Of a stretch of 64,000 bases of DNA, positions 39,249-48,828 are shown in pieces. The notes below the pieces were generated by a model, which saw only the letters and a program-made list of their open reading frames with translations, searched no databases and was not told the DNA's origin. Position 1 is the first letter of the stretch, and each line of letters opens with the position of its first letter. The position numbers were made by a program, and so were the translations under genes. The stretch lies in assembly GCA_963676845.2 (NCBI GenBank), contig CAXXKK010000010.1:1-64000 (forward strand), read 5' to 3'. The DNA comes from G963662675 sp963676845. GTDB taxonomy: Bacteria > Bacteroidota > Bacteroidia > Bacteroidales > Prolixibacteraceae.

Positions 39249-40016
39249 TTATTCCCAGTCAAATTCGATCAAATTAGAAGGTTTGCCAAGTGCATCCGGG
39301 TTATCAGGAGAAAAAGAGTACTGTCCTCCAGCAATAGGATATAAACGCATATAAATTTTCTCTCCTCTCAAGAAAGAAATACTACCATCACTATGCATTT
39401 CTAAAATTCCATAAACAGCACAATCTATAGCAGGGCTGCTATAATGACCGGCACTATTTGCTAAAAGATAACCACATGTACGTGCAGTATAGTTATCCTT
39501 AGACACATCTGGCGAATTACTTGCATAGGCCCTGATTAAAAAATTCGAAGGCACTGTAAACCGGGATGGAGGTAATGTGTCACCATTAATCTTCAAATGA
39601 ACCATGAACATTAAGTCAGTTCCAAGTGGAGGTTTTATACTATCAACAAATATCTCCCAAGAGGGGACTTCATACAAGGAATAACTGACTGGGGTAGGAC
39701 TGTAGCCACCCACATGATAAATAATATTTGAAGCCTGGTCTTCCTTAACATACCCCTCTTTGTGAGCTGAAAAAGTATACTTGCCGTATTCTACATTTCC
39801 CAAAACAAACTCCCCATTTATACCAGTATTAGTTTCCTGCACCAGAATATCCTCCTTGAAAAGTTTCACCTCAACACCTGACTGATCCTGTAACTGTTCA
39901 AAATACTGATCGATGACCTGAACGTTTCCTGAAATATCTCCCGTCAATAATTCCTCGTCTTTTTGACAAGAATACAATAAAATAAAAACGATCAGGACAA
40001 CAAAAGGTGATTTCAT
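39249..40016 (-). CDS. Lipoprotein with carboxypeptidase-regulatory-like domain (third of three)
   Basis: 255 residues. Signal peptide with LLYSC lipobox, Cys17. Residues about 28-100 form a carboxypeptidase-regulatory-like Ig fold (GISGNVQV...GEFVLGNVEYGKYTFSAHKEGY). The rest is an unassigned beta-rich domain ending SNLIEFDWE. It begins 10 bp after the second paralogue. The domain plan is the same in all three, so they arose by tandem duplication. The function is unknown; a surface or periplasmic binding role is only a guess. Confidence 0.8.
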   Translation of the reverse strand: MKSPFVVLIVFILLYSCQKDEELLTGDISGNVQVIDQYFEQLQDQSGVEVKLFKEDILVQETNTGINGEFVLGNVEYGKYTFSAHKEGYVKEDQASNIIYHVGGYSPTPVSYSLYEVPSWEIFVDSIKPPLGTDLMFMVHLKINGDTLPPSRFTVPSNFLIRAYASNSPDVSKDNYTARTCGYLLANSAGHYSSPAIDCAVYGILEMHSDGSISFLRGEKIYMRLYPIAGGQYSFSPDNPDALGKPSNLIEFDWE

Positions 40017-40026
40017 ATACTAATTT

Positions 40027-40812
40027 TTAAGGCATGATAAAGCTAATTACATTGGAAAATCTCTTTTCATCCAATGTGCTGTACTGCATAATTCCAAGAT
40101 TTGTATCAAGATATCCATAATAAAACTCATCGGTATTACAGGCATATCCTTTAATAAAAACCTCCTCACCTTTATTAAAAGGAAGATCACGCATATCAAT
40201 ATAAATAATAAATCGATCCTCATCGTTATAATCTACCAGATTGGCCGGACAAGAATAAACATAACTATTACAGGAGACATCATTGCTAACATCCATAAAC
40301 AACATTACTGGAAAATTATGTATTGATGAACCATGATAAGTAGTTTCAATACATACAAATGTTAAATCAGGATTCATATAATAAGGGCCAGATCCAGAAC
40401 ATACACTAACAAAATTAGGTACTCCGAAATATTCATTAACTTTTCTAAAAAGCAGGAAGTTGCTAACTGTAACTGTATCATTCCCAAAAAGCTGGATTCC
40501 AAATTGTCGTATTGTGCCATAGCCCTCTTTGTTATACTCCAGAGAATAGGTTCCGTTTCCCATTTCTACAAATGAAAATCTACCATCTTCATCTGTAATC
40601 ACAGATTCTGAACCATAAGGACCTGTAGCAATAACGCTTACATTGATGGAAGCCTCTGTTACGTCACTTAGGGAAACATGCCCGTTTATTACACTATTTT
40701 TACTCAATGGTTCTGGCTCTTTATTGCAAGAAACAATAAACAAAACAACAGATAATAATATCATTAAAACCTGTTTATTCTTGTAATATAAATGAAAATT
40801 CCGCTGATTCAT
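40027..40812 (-). CDS. Lipoprotein with carboxypeptidase-regulatory-like domain (second of three)
   Basis: 261 residues with lipid-accepting Cys29 (FIVSC). The first ATG overlaps the previous gene by 38 bp but gives a basic n-region. An ATG at 40764 would avoid the overlap but leaves no positive charge before the hydrophobic stretch, so I prefer the longer form. The Ig-like region (NGHVSLSD...GRFSFVEMGNGTYSLEYNKEGYG) shares GxxRQFGIQLFG with the first paralogue. The C-terminal domain ends NVISFIMP. Confidence 0.78.
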   Translation of the reverse strand: MNQRNFHLYYKNKQVLMILLSVVLFIVSCNKEPEPLSKNSVINGHVSLSDVTEASINVSVIATGPYGSESVITDEDGRFSFVEMGNGTYSLEYNKEGYGTIRQFGIQLFGNDTVTVSNFLLFRKVNEYFGVPNFVSVCSGSGPYYMNPDLTFVCIETTYHGSSIHNFPVMLFMDVSNDVSCNSYVYSCPANLVDYNDEDRFIIYIDMRDLPFNKGEEVFIKGYACNTDEFYYGYLDTNLGIMQYSTLDEKRFSNVISFIMP

Positions 40813-41566
40813 TTCCTAAATTAGGGTTTATAATGGTATTTGTTTTTTCATCAAAATAATTATCAATTCCATAAATTCTTAAATGATCAGACATTCTAAA
40901 AGAACTAAGGGTTGAATGCACAGATGCCTTGTAATAAATAGTCTCTCCCTTATAAAATGGGAAATACCCAGGATCGGTATTCAAATGACATTGATATTCT
41001 TCACCGTCAAATGTTAATGATAAATTTTGTGTATAACTTGCTTGTTCCAGAGAAAAATTAGGGTTCGTTGAAAAATACACGAGCAATCCTATATTTTCTG
41101 GTGCAGAACCGGCAAACTCGAATTCCCCGGTCAAAGTATCATTCTCAATGGAAAGATTAAGTATTTCAACCAAAGATAATTGGTAAATAAATATTGCATT
41201 TCTGTAAACACCTAATTGACTATCATCCCTTAGTCCAAGGATAGTAGGAGTTCCCCCAAGATGCTGAATACCGAACTGTTTCATCGTGCCAAAACCTGCT
41301 TTTTCAAAAATAAATTCATAGGTTCCTGCTGGCAGATTCTTCATTTCAAACCGACCTGATGCATCTGTTAAAGTCTGATATGCCTTTTGCACTCCCAATG
41401 CTGTAACGTTAATATTACTATGGTCATCCAGTGGATTAGCAAATTCATCTAATGCATATGCATACCCTACAATATTTCCCTTCAGATCTGGAAGAAAAAC
41501 ATCCTCATTATTGCATCCGGCAAGAAGAAACAAAATAGAAAATATAGACAGAATTAATTTCAACAA
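40775..41566 (-). CDS. Lipoprotein with carboxypeptidase-regulatory-like domain (first of three)
   Basis: 263 residues; lipobox LLAGC with Cys18. The regulatory-like domain (DASGRFEMKNLPAGTYEFIFEKAGFG) is followed by KQFGIQHLGG, matching the second paralogue. The C-terminal domain has KGETIYYKASVHS and ends SAEFSFILQE. It is first in a three-gene operon. No SusC/SusD pair or enzyme is next to it, so a polysaccharide locus is not supported. Confidence 0.8.
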   Translation of the reverse strand: MLKLILSIFSILFLLAGCNNEDVFLPDLKGNIVGYAYALDEFANPLDDHSNINVTALGVQKAYQTLTDASGRFEMKNLPAGTYEFIFEKAGFGTMKQFGIQHLGGTPTILGLRDDSQLGVYRNAIFIYQLSLVEILNLSIENDTLTGEFEFAGSAPENIGLLVYFSTNPNFSLEQASYTQNLSLTFDGEEYQCHLNTDPGYFPFYKGETIYYKASVHSTLSSFRMSDHLRIYGIDNYFDEKTNTIINPNLGNESAEFSFILQE

Positions 41567-41791
41567 ATTGATTTTTAACTCATTAAAAATACAATTTTAA
41601 TAGAAATAACAAATATTTATTTACTTAATTATTATACTAATATGCTAAATCAAGATGAAATTTTATACTTATTTCTTCTCTAAATATCTAATTACATCAT
41701 CATTTTATGCATTCATTCTGCTTCCAATGTAGGCATATTCAATGATGAATAATATTTTCAATTACAGTCAGTTCAAAGATTTCAAATTTCA

Positions 41792-43366
41792 TCAAATAGG
41801 ATAGTACTTTTTCAAGCTTTGGGAAACAGCATCAGCACAACGTTCTCCATCAACTGCTGAAGACACAATACCACCGGCATAGCCGGCACCTTCACCACAA
41901 GGAAACAGATTTTTAATCCGAATATGCTCCAAGGTTTCCGTATTTCGTGGTATACGAAGCGGAGAAGAAGTTCTTGACTCCACCCCTACTGCAACAGCCT
42001 CATTGCTCAAAAATCCCCTTGCTTTCCGATCAATCTGGATAAGTCCTTGTCTCAATCGGGAATAAACTCCTTTGGGTAGCTTTTCACTTAATGACGATGA
42101 GATTAATCCCGGCTTATATGAAGAATCCGGCAGATCCGCAGATTTCCTTCCTGAAACAAAATCAGAAAGACGTTGAGCAGGGGCAAATTGTGTATGACCA
42201 TTTAATTCAAAACACAGTTTTTCAATACTCTTCTGAAACTCTAATCCTGCAAATACTCCATAATTTTGAAATTTTCGAAGATCTTCAGGTTGAACTTCGA
42301 CAACCATTCCTGAATTTGCAAATGGAGAATTCCTTTTTGAAGGAGACATTCCATTTACAACCAATTCGCCCGGAGCTGTTGATGCCGGAACTATAAAACC
42401 TCCCGGGCACATGCAAAATGAATAAACTCCGCGACCTTTTACCTGCTCAACAAACGAATAACTCGCTGCCGGCAAATACGGTCCACGAACATCCTGATGG
42501 TATTGAATCGTGTCTATCATTCCCTGAGGATGTTCTACCCGAACCCCCATAGCAAAAGACTTTGCTTCCAGGTTGACACCATTCCGATTAAGCATCTCGT
42601 AAATATCGCGCGCAGAATGGCCGGTTGCCAGAACAACAGATAAAAGCTCGAACTTGCTTCCATCTGTTAAAACAACACCTTTGCATTCATCATCTTTAAT
42701 GATAAGATCGGATACCCGACTATTGAAATGAAATTCACCTCCGGAAGCGATGATCTGTTCACGAATTCGTTTGATTACCCCCGGTAACTTATTTGTTCCG
42801 ATATGAGGATGCGCATCAATCAAGATTTGAGGATCAGCACCAAACTGAACGAATAATTCCATAATTTTCAGAATACTTCCCCTTTTTTTTGATCGGGTAT
42901 AAAGTTTCCCATCTGAAAAAGTACCTGCACCTCCTTCTCCAAAACCATAATTCGAATCAGGATCAACAAGATGCTCCCTGTGAATCTTTGCAATATCCCG
43001 CTTTCGGTCGCTTACCATTTTTCCACGCTCAAAAACAATTGGCTTTAATCCCAACTCTATTAAGCGAAGCGCAGCAAATAAACCGGCAGGACCTGCTCCA
43101 ATTACTCCAACCTCAGGTTTTCCAGAAACATTACCATACTCGTATTCCGGATGAAGCACTTCTGGCTCTTCACCCAGATAAACACGAACACCTAAATTTA
43201 TTTTGATTTGACGCTGACGGGCATCAATAGATTTTCTTCGAACAATAATGGCAGTGATTTCTTCATCAGCAACTCCCAGCTTTGAGACAATAATGGGACG
43301 ATAATAAGATTCCTCCGATGCCTGCTTCGGGCTTAATGACAAGTTTAAATCTTTCTTCATGATCAC
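41792..43366 (-). CDS. FAD-dependent dehydrogenase, COG2509 type
   Basis: 524 residues. The dinucleotide-binding motif GVIGAGPAGLFAALRL lies near residue 87. GEGGAGTFSDGKLYTR near 140 and the C-terminal FPCGEGAGYAGGIVSSA match the uncharacterised COG2509 flavoprotein group. The N-terminal 80 residues form the small domain typical of this group. Substrate and partner are unknown. It appears to be transcribed alone. Confidence 0.82.
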   Translation of the reverse strand: MIMKKDLNLSLSPKQASEESYYRPIIVSKLGVADEEITAIIVRRKSIDARQRQIKINLGVRVYLGEEPEVLHPEYEYGNVSGKPEVGVIGAGPAGLFAALRLIELGLKPIVFERGKMVSDRKRDIAKIHREHLVDPDSNYGFGEGGAGTFSDGKLYTRSKKRGSILKIMELFVQFGADPQILIDAHPHIGTNKLPGVIKRIREQIIASGGEFHFNSRVSDLIIKDDECKGVVLTDGSKFELLSVVLATGHSARDIYEMLNRNGVNLEAKSFAMGVRVEHPQGMIDTIQYHQDVRGPYLPAASYSFVEQVKGRGVYSFCMCPGGFIVPASTAPGELVVNGMSPSKRNSPFANSGMVVEVQPEDLRKFQNYGVFAGLEFQKSIEKLCFELNGHTQFAPAQRLSDFVSGRKSADLPDSSYKPGLISSSLSEKLPKGVYSRLRQGLIQIDRKARGFLSNEAVAVGVESRTSSPLRIPRNTETLEHIRIKNLFPCGEGAGYAGGIVSSAVDGERCADAVSQSLKKYYPI

Positions 43367-43394
43367 AAAATACGAGATACCTAAAAATGAGTTG

Positions 43395-43402
43395 CAAATA
43401 TA
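43395..43402 (-). promoter_or_regulatory. Candidate -7 element for the FAD dehydrogenase gene
   Basis: Leftward TATATTTG, a perfect match, about 30 bp before the start codon. The -33 position reads TTTC (43422-43425) at 19 bp. Confidence 0.5.
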
Positions 43403-43432
43403 TCTCTACCAAACTAATTCAGAAAGTTTTAT

Positions 43433-44191
43433 CTATTCAAAATGGAAACTTAAAGAGAAGATATTAGAGCGAAGATCTTTTATTGCATTGGAATAATATT
43501 GCCTTTGAGTTGGATCGGTTCCATTCTTTATAATATTATTCAAGCCTAAACTGACTTTTAATTCGGTTGATAACCGGAAAAACCGGAAGTAGCTATCCCA
43601 ACCAACTCCTGCTTCAAAATAAAAATCAGTCTTATCCATTTGCAACAAATCCTCCTGACCTGACTTCGAAATATCAATTCGGAATGCTCCTCCGGCAATA
43701 ATGTATGGACGTTGATTATTCAGTCGACTTGATTTATATTTTATAAGCAAAGGAAACTCCAAATAGGTACTTTTAATAGTGTAAAAATCCAAAGGATGAG
43801 TTCCTTGATTAACATCATATATTTCCACATTATACACCAGCTCCCTGTCTCCAAAAGCGATGGATGGTAAAAACCGCAAATCAAAATATTCACTTAAACG
43901 TAAATTTGTTACTGCCCCCACACGAAAGCCCGGGCTAATGTTAGCCAAATCTGACTGAATTGTATCTGTTGGCTGAATTCCATAAGTTGATGCAGTTAAA
44001 GGATCAAAATTAGGATTATCCCCAACAGGAGTCCAATGCTCCAATCTATAATCCAGTCCAATGATTCCAAGTGTAAAACCAAAGTGAACCCTTTTCTCAT
44101 CAAAAGTTGTTAGGTGATGCACATGATTTCTTTGAGCCCAAACACTTGTAGCCAAAAGAAACACCCCCAAAAATATGATTAGCTTTTTCAC
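43433..44191 (-). CDS. porT: PorT, type IX secretion system outer-membrane-associated protein
   Basis: 252 residues. Signal peptide cleaved near ATSVWAQ, then an 8-strand-barrel-like beta protein: VHFGFTLGIIGLDYRL near 36, LRFLPSIAFGDRELVY near 105 and a final strand IFSLSFHFE. PorT is needed for type IX secretion in Porphyromonas and gliding bacteria. It is downstream of ubiE, a gene order I recall as conserved in the phylum. The giant protein at 51,900 carries a type IX sorting domain and would be a client. Confidence 0.88.
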   Translation of the reverse strand: MKKLIIFLGVFLLATSVWAQRNHVHHLTTFDEKRVHFGFTLGIIGLDYRLEHWTPVGDNPNFDPLTASTYGIQPTDTIQSDLANISPGFRVGAVTNLRLSEYFDLRFLPSIAFGDRELVYNVEIYDVNQGTHPLDFYTIKSTYLEFPLLIKYKSSRLNNQRPYIIAGGAFRIDISKSGQEDLLQMDKTDFYFEAGVGWDSYFRFFRLSTELKVSLGLNNIIKNGTDPTQRQYYSNAIKDLRSNIFSLSFHFE

Positions 44192-44401
44192 TTAACTTTT
44201 CTGTTTATACATTACAAACAATAATAATCTGAAATTATTTTGTCGATCTGAAATAATTAAAGGATAACGTTTTATAACCTAGAAATAGAATTTTGTATTC
44301 CTCTCAATTATTCCAGTAGGCTAAAATACAAAAAGCTTTAACACTTTATGATATAATTGGGAAAAGGTAGTAGTCTTTTTAAGGCTTACAGCTTAAAATA
44401 A

Positions 44402-45124
44402 CTATTTTCGAGCCACGTAAATAGTTGCAATTCCTAAAGTCAATCGATGTTGCGAGTAATTTTCAAAGCCCGCTTTCTTGAGAACCCTGAAAAAGTCATC
44501 TCCATCAGGGAAAGCCATTACTGACTCAGGGAGATAACTATATGCTGAAGCATCTTTAGACACCAGCCCTCCAATAAATGGAAGTATGTGAAAGAAATAA
44601 AACTTATAAAGCTGTTTAAAAGGGAAATAACGTGGTTTCGAAAATTCAAGAATAACAGCTACTCCATCTCTTTTTAAAACCCGGTGAAACTCAGTAAGAC
44701 CTTTTCCCAAATTCTCAAAATTTCGCACTCCAAAAGCAACAGTAATTGCATCAAACTCATTATCATGAAAAGGCATATCTTCAGAATCCCCTTTTTGAAA
44801 ATGGATTAATGAATCCAGTTTTAACTTTTTTACTTTCTCGCGGCCAATACGAATCATCTGTTCCGACAAGTCGTAACCAATTATTTCATCAGGATTTATT
44901 TGGGATGTCTGAATAGCAAAATCACCTGTCCCTGTTGCCACATCAAGAATTTTCCGGGGATTATTCTTTTGAAGAATCCGGACTGCTTTTTTGCGCCACA
45001 ACTTATCAATCCCCAAACTCAAAAAATGATTCAGGAAATCATATTTGGGAGCAATATTGTCGAACATCTGTTCGACCTGTTCTTTTTTATTTTTTTCAGA
45101 ATCCTGATAAGGAGATACTGCCAT
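44402..45124 (-). CDS. ubiE: Demethylmenaquinone methyltransferase (UbiE/MenG)
   Basis: 240 residues. The SAM-binding motif ILDVATGTGDFAIQ is near residue 58, and the UbiE signatures YDFLNHFLSLGIDKLWRKKA (near 29) and RVLKRDGVAVILEFSKP (near 145) are present. It methylates demethylmenaquinone in the last step of menaquinone synthesis; Bacteroidota normally lack ubiquinone. Its ATG overlaps the stop of the upstream gene by one base, suggesting coupled translation. Confidence 0.93.
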   Translation of the reverse strand: MAVSPYQDSEKNKKEQVEQMFDNIAPKYDFLNHFLSLGIDKLWRKKAVRILQKNNPRKILDVATGTGDFAIQTSQINPDEIIGYDLSEQMIRIGREKVKKLKLDSLIHFQKGDSEDMPFHDNEFDAITVAFGVRNFENLGKGLTEFHRVLKRDGVAVILEFSKPRYFPFKQLYKFYFFHILPFIGGLVSKDASAYSYLPESVMAFPDGDDFFRVLKKAGFENYSQHRLTLGIATIYVARK

Positions 45125-46161
45125 TAAGCCTGAGGTATCATTTTATCTATAAACCCAAACGATTCATCATCAATGCGTATCTCTCCTTTGGTAACATGAC
45201 CAAGTGTAAAGAATGGCATCTTAGTGCTACGCATATAATCCACAAAATCGTCATCGTTATCTGCTGGTACCCCAACAATTAAACGCCCCATTGATTCACC
45301 GAAAAGGAATGCATCTGTTCGGGTTTCAGCATCAGTAGTAATATCAAATCCTAAACCGGATGCCATTCCAGCCCTTAATAATGAAAAGAACAAACCACCA
45401 CGTCCAACAGGGCTAGCAGATGTAATTAGCTTCTTCTCAATCAAACCAGCCATTACTTCATGGAGCTTGACTTCTACATCAATATTAAAAGCAGGAAGTG
45501 GAGAATCGTTAACCTCATGATAAAACTCAAGATATTCCGAAGAATTTATATCATCAGAAGAACGGCCAATCATAAAAATATTATTGCCCTTTCCTTTGAG
45601 TTTATGAGTCAGCAAATTCTCATTATCCCCAATGCAACCAATCATACTGATAATAATTGTTGGCGATAAAGTTCCATTATCGGAGAAGTAATCAAATCTA
45701 ATTTTTTTCTCTGAAATTTTTAATCCAAACTTTTTGCTCACTTCTTCCAAGCCTTTTTTTGCCCCAGAGGCTATTAGCTGTCCATTTGGATCTGCAATAT
45801 CAATATGATACAACAAAGCACTTACCACCATTGGTTTTGCGCCTAAACACACCATTCGTCTGGCTGCACGACTAATTAAGATTTCAGTTGCTTTTTTAGG
45901 ATCAGCTTCAAGGTGATGGTGAAAAGCATGAGTTGTCATCGACATTACTTTACCTTCATCGGTAACAAAAACACCTGCATCATCGGTCTCATCCCCATCT
46001 AAGCTATCAAGTTCAACACCGTCCTCACTAAAATCATTGAAATAGTTTACAGGTGCAAGATTTGGATTTGCCATCAAGTTAAAAATAACTTCATGCATAT
46101 CCTTGGGTTCTTCTATCTGATCTATAGAAAGAACTTCATTCTTTTCAGTCAATTCAGCCAT
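45124..46161 (-). CDS. AIR synthase-like protein (PurM/PurL superfamily)
   Basis: 345 residues from the ATG at 46161; a TTG two codons upstream is less likely. The ATP-grasp-unlike PurM fold is suggested by DDAGVFVTDEGKVMSMTTHAF near 60, RRMVCLGAKPMVVSALLYH near 100, and TSASPVGRGGLFFSLLRAG near 250, corresponding to the C-terminal AIRS domain. Whether it is the true purM or a PurL-like paralogue is not clear; no purine genes are adjacent. It overlaps ubiE by one base. Confidence 0.75.
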   Translation of the reverse strand: MAELTEKNEVLSIDQIEEPKDMHEVIFNLMANPNLAPVNYFNDFSEDGVELDSLDGDETDDAGVFVTDEGKVMSMTTHAFHHHLEADPKKATEILISRAARRMVCLGAKPMVVSALLYHIDIADPNGQLIASGAKKGLEEVSKKFGLKISEKKIRFDYFSDNGTLSPTIIISMIGCIGDNENLLTHKLKGKGNNIFMIGRSSDDINSSEYLEFYHEVNDSPLPAFNIDVEVKLHEVMAGLIEKKLITSASPVGRGGLFFSLLRAGMASGLGFDITTDAETRTDAFLFGESMGRLIVGVPADNDDDFVDYMRSTKMPFFTLGHVTKGEIRIDDESFGFIDKMIPQA

Positions 46162-46270
46162 AACCAAGTTTTTTCAGAATTTAGTAATGCTAACAAAAAT
46201 AGTCAAGTAGTTGATTTTTCCATAAAAAAAATAGACTTTTAATTCCTTTGTTGAAAACAACTTTTATCAC

Positions 46271-47029
46271 ATGTACACAAAAACAGCATTAATTACCGGT
46301 GCAACATCCGGCATTGGATTAGAAACCGCTAAAATTTTATTTAAAAATGACTTTCGTCTTATACTAACAGGAAGACGTAATGACCGATTAATCAAATTAA
46401 AAGAAGAATTAAAAGGAAATAATAAAAGTATCTATCTATTAAATTTTGATGTCAGGAATAAACCTGAAGTAGATAAAGCATTAGATACTCTTCCGGAAGA
46501 ATGGAAAGACATTGATGTATTAATAAATAATGCCGGACTTGCTGCCGGTATGGATACAATTGACCAAGCAAATATTGAAGATTGGGAAACAATGATTGAC
46601 ACGAATATTAAAGGTCTGCTTTATATGTCTCAACGCATATCCCGGTTAATGATTAAAAGGGAAACAGGACACATCATCAATATTTCTTCAATTGCCGGCA
46701 AGGAAGCTTATCCAATGGGATCGGTTTATTGTGGCACCAAGCATGCAGTTGAAGCAATTAGCAAATCAATGAGAATTGAGCTTGCTCCACATAACATTAA
46801 AGTCAGTACAATTAGCCCCGGAGCCGTTGAAACGGAATTCTCGTTGGTTCGTTTTAAGGGAGATCAGAAAAAAGCAGAAAAAGTTTATGAAGGTTTTACT
46901 CCATTAAATGCAAAAGACATAGCAGAAAGTATTTACTTTGTGGTTTCGCGTCCGCCACATGTAAATATTGATGATCTATTCATCATGCCTTCAGCACAGG
47001 CTTCTGCGCGAGATTTTTTCAAAAAATAA
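46271..47029 (+). CDS. Short-chain dehydrogenase/reductase, YdfG-like
   Basis: 252 residues. TGATSGIG (9-16) binds NADP(H), supported by the basic GRRNDR at 34-39. NNAG is at 86-89 and the catalytic residues are Ser140, Tyr153 and Lys157 (YCGTK). E. coli YdfG reduces 3-hydroxy acids and malonic semialdehyde, so a similar role is possible. It starts a compact five-gene cluster, 7 bp before the next gene. Confidence 0.9.
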   Translation: MYTKTALITGATSGIGLETAKILFKNDFRLILTGRRNDRLIKLKEELKGNNKSIYLLNFDVRNKPEVDKALDTLPEEWKDIDVLINNAGLAAGMDTIDQANIEDWETMIDTNIKGLLYMSQRISRLMIKRETGHIINISSIAGKEAYPMGSVYCGTKHAVEAISKSMRIELAPHNIKVSTISPGAVETEFSLVRFKGDQKKAEKVYEGFTPLNAKDIAESIYFVVSRPPHVNIDDLFIMPSAQASARDFFKK

Positions 47030-47036
47030 CAAACAA

Positions 47037-48125
47037 ATGAATATTAGTTCTTCCTATTTAAAAGAATTTACCAAACAGGTATTTGAAAAGATGGGTAGTT
47101 CCCCTGAGCAGGCTGAAGTTGCTGCAGATTGCTTAAACCAGGCAGACTTACGTGGAGTTGATTCTCATGGAGTTGCCCGCTTAAGTGGTTATGTAAGACT
47201 TTGGGAAAAGGAAAGACTCAACGCAAAACCAAACCCCAAAATAGTACACGAAACACCATCTACAGCTGTATTGGATGGAGATAAAGGCCCCGGCTTAATA
47301 ACTGCTCCAGAGGCCATGAAAATTGCCATGGAGAAAGCACGAAATGTTGGAAGTGGATGGGTCGCTGTAAAAAATTCCAATCATTTTGGTATTGCAGGTT
47401 ATCATGCCATGTTGCCCTTAGCTGAAGATATGATCGGTATTTCATTAACCAATGCCAGTCCTCTTGTTTCGCCAACTTTTTCAAAAAGCCGCTTTTTAGG
47501 AACGAACCCAATTGCTGTTGCTATCCCTGCATCTCAAGAACCACCTTTTGTAATTGACATGGCTACAACAACTGTTGCCAATGGTAAACTGGAAGTTTTA
47601 CAACGCAAAGGTGAAAATGCCCCTGAAGGATGGGCGCAAGACAAAGATGGAAATCCGACAACTGATGCATATGCGCTAAAAAAAGGAGGCTCAATGCTTC
47701 CGTTAGGGGGAGACCGCTTACATGGAGGACATAAAGGTTATTGCCTTGGAGCCATGGTTGATATATTTTCCGCAGTACTATCTGGAGCAAACTATGGTCC
47801 ATGGGTGCCTCCTTTTGTTGCATTTCTAGATCCTCCGGCTAATCCTGTAGGTGAAGGAATCGGACATTTCCTTGGTGCTTTCCGCGTAGATGCTTTCCGA
47901 CCAGCAGATGAGTTTAAAACTCACATGGACAACTGGATTAAAACATTCCGGAACGCTGAAAGTATTGATCCTAAAAACAAAGTACTTATTCCCGGCGATC
48001 CGGAACGCTTGCTCTCTGAAGAACGAATGAAAAACGGAGTCCCCATACATGAAGCTGTTATTGAAGATCTTCAACAACTTGCTGAAAAATTCAGTTTAAC
48101 CTTTAATCCTGTACAATATGCCTAG
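47037..48125 (+). CDS. Ldh-family malate/L-lactate/ureidoglycolate-type dehydrogenase
   Basis: 362 residues from the ATG at 47037; an upstream in-frame start lies inside the SDR gene and is unlikely. The family motif ADLRGVDSHGVARL (near 39) holds the catalytic His, and NSNHFGIAGYHAM (near 116) and GTNPIAVAIPA (near 155) are typical. It uses NAD(P) to oxidise 2-hydroxy acids. Its last 8 bases overlap the glycosyltransferase gene. Confidence 0.9.
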   Translation: MNISSSYLKEFTKQVFEKMGSSPEQAEVAADCLNQADLRGVDSHGVARLSGYVRLWEKERLNAKPNPKIVHETPSTAVLDGDKGPGLITAPEAMKIAMEKARNVGSGWVAVKNSNHFGIAGYHAMLPLAEDMIGISLTNASPLVSPTFSKSRFLGTNPIAVAIPASQEPPFVIDMATTTVANGKLEVLQRKGENAPEGWAQDKDGNPTTDAYALKKGGSMLPLGGDRLHGGHKGYCLGAMVDIFSAVLSGANYGPWVPPFVAFLDPPANPVGEGIGHFLGAFRVDAFRPADEFKTHMDNWIKTFRNAESIDPKNKVLIPGDPERLLSEERMKNGVPIHEAVIEDLQQLAEKFSLTFNPVQYA

Positions 48126-48828
48126 TGCACTGGTAATAACGCCTGTAAAAGATTCGATTGAAACAACCATGGAAACCATTGAGGCAATATACCATGCCGA
48201 TGGGAATCATGCCCACGTTGTTTACAATGACTTCAGTACTCCTGAAAACAAAAAAATTCTTGAAGACAACCAGGTTCGTATGAACTACGAACTGGTTCAT
48301 CTGGAAGATATCACGGAAATGCCATCACCAAATTACAGATTGATACTTCAGCATGCTCAGAAAAGAGCTTTAATCATGAATCTCCCTATGATTATTGTTG
48401 AATCTGATGTGATCGTGAAAAAAGATACGATTAACCAGATGATTGCGGAAAGCAAACTCCTAAGCCACTGTGGGCTCTTAGGTTCCATTACAACTGATGA
48501 ATCAGGAACAATAAACTTCCCCTATCTAAACTTTAAGGATGAAGGAAAATCCATTGACCAAACCAGACACAGTTTGAGCTTTTGTTGTACGCTTCTTTCT
48601 GTAAATCTTTTAAAAGAATATTCCTTTCAGGAACTCAAAAAGAAAAAAGACTGGTTTGATGTGTTTATCTCCAAAAAATCAAGGAAGCTGGGATTTCACA
48701 ATTATATCGCTTTTTCAATTCCAGTGGTTCACAAACCTCATAGTAGTCGCCCCTGGAAACAACTAAAATATACCAGTCCTTTAAAATATTATCTTTATAA
48801 ACTTATTAAGCGAAAAGATAAAATTTAA
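48118..48828 (+). CDS. Glycosyltransferase family 2-like protein
   Basis: 236 residues. The start (ALVITPVKDSIETTMETIEAI) and a D-x-D-like IIVESDVIVKK near 95 suggest a GT-A fold of family 2. The C-terminus is basic (YKLIKRKDKI) and could touch the membrane. The sugar and acceptor are unknown. It overlaps the dehydrogenase by 8 bp and the kinase gene by 1 bp (TAATG), so the three are translationally coupled. Confidence 0.75.
   Translation: MPSALVITPVKDSIETTMETIEAIYHADGNHAHVVYNDFSTPENKKILEDNQVRMNYELVHLEDITEMPSPNYRLILQHAQKRALIMNLPMIIVESDVIVKKDTINQMIAESKLLSHCGLLGSITTDESGTINFPYLNFKDEGKSIDQTRHSLSFCCTLLSVNLLKEYSFQELKKKKDWFDVFISKKSRKLGFHNYIAFSIPVVHKPHSSRPWKQLKYTSPLKYYLYKLIKRKDKI

Noticed and set aside
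39249..41566. Polysaccharide utilisation locus
   Set aside because: No SusC/SusD pair, glycoside hydrolase or hybrid sensor is present nearby.
46968..47036. 23-codon upstream extension of the Ldh-family dehydrogenase
   Set aside because: It lies within the SDR gene, while the ATG at 47037 fits the family start.
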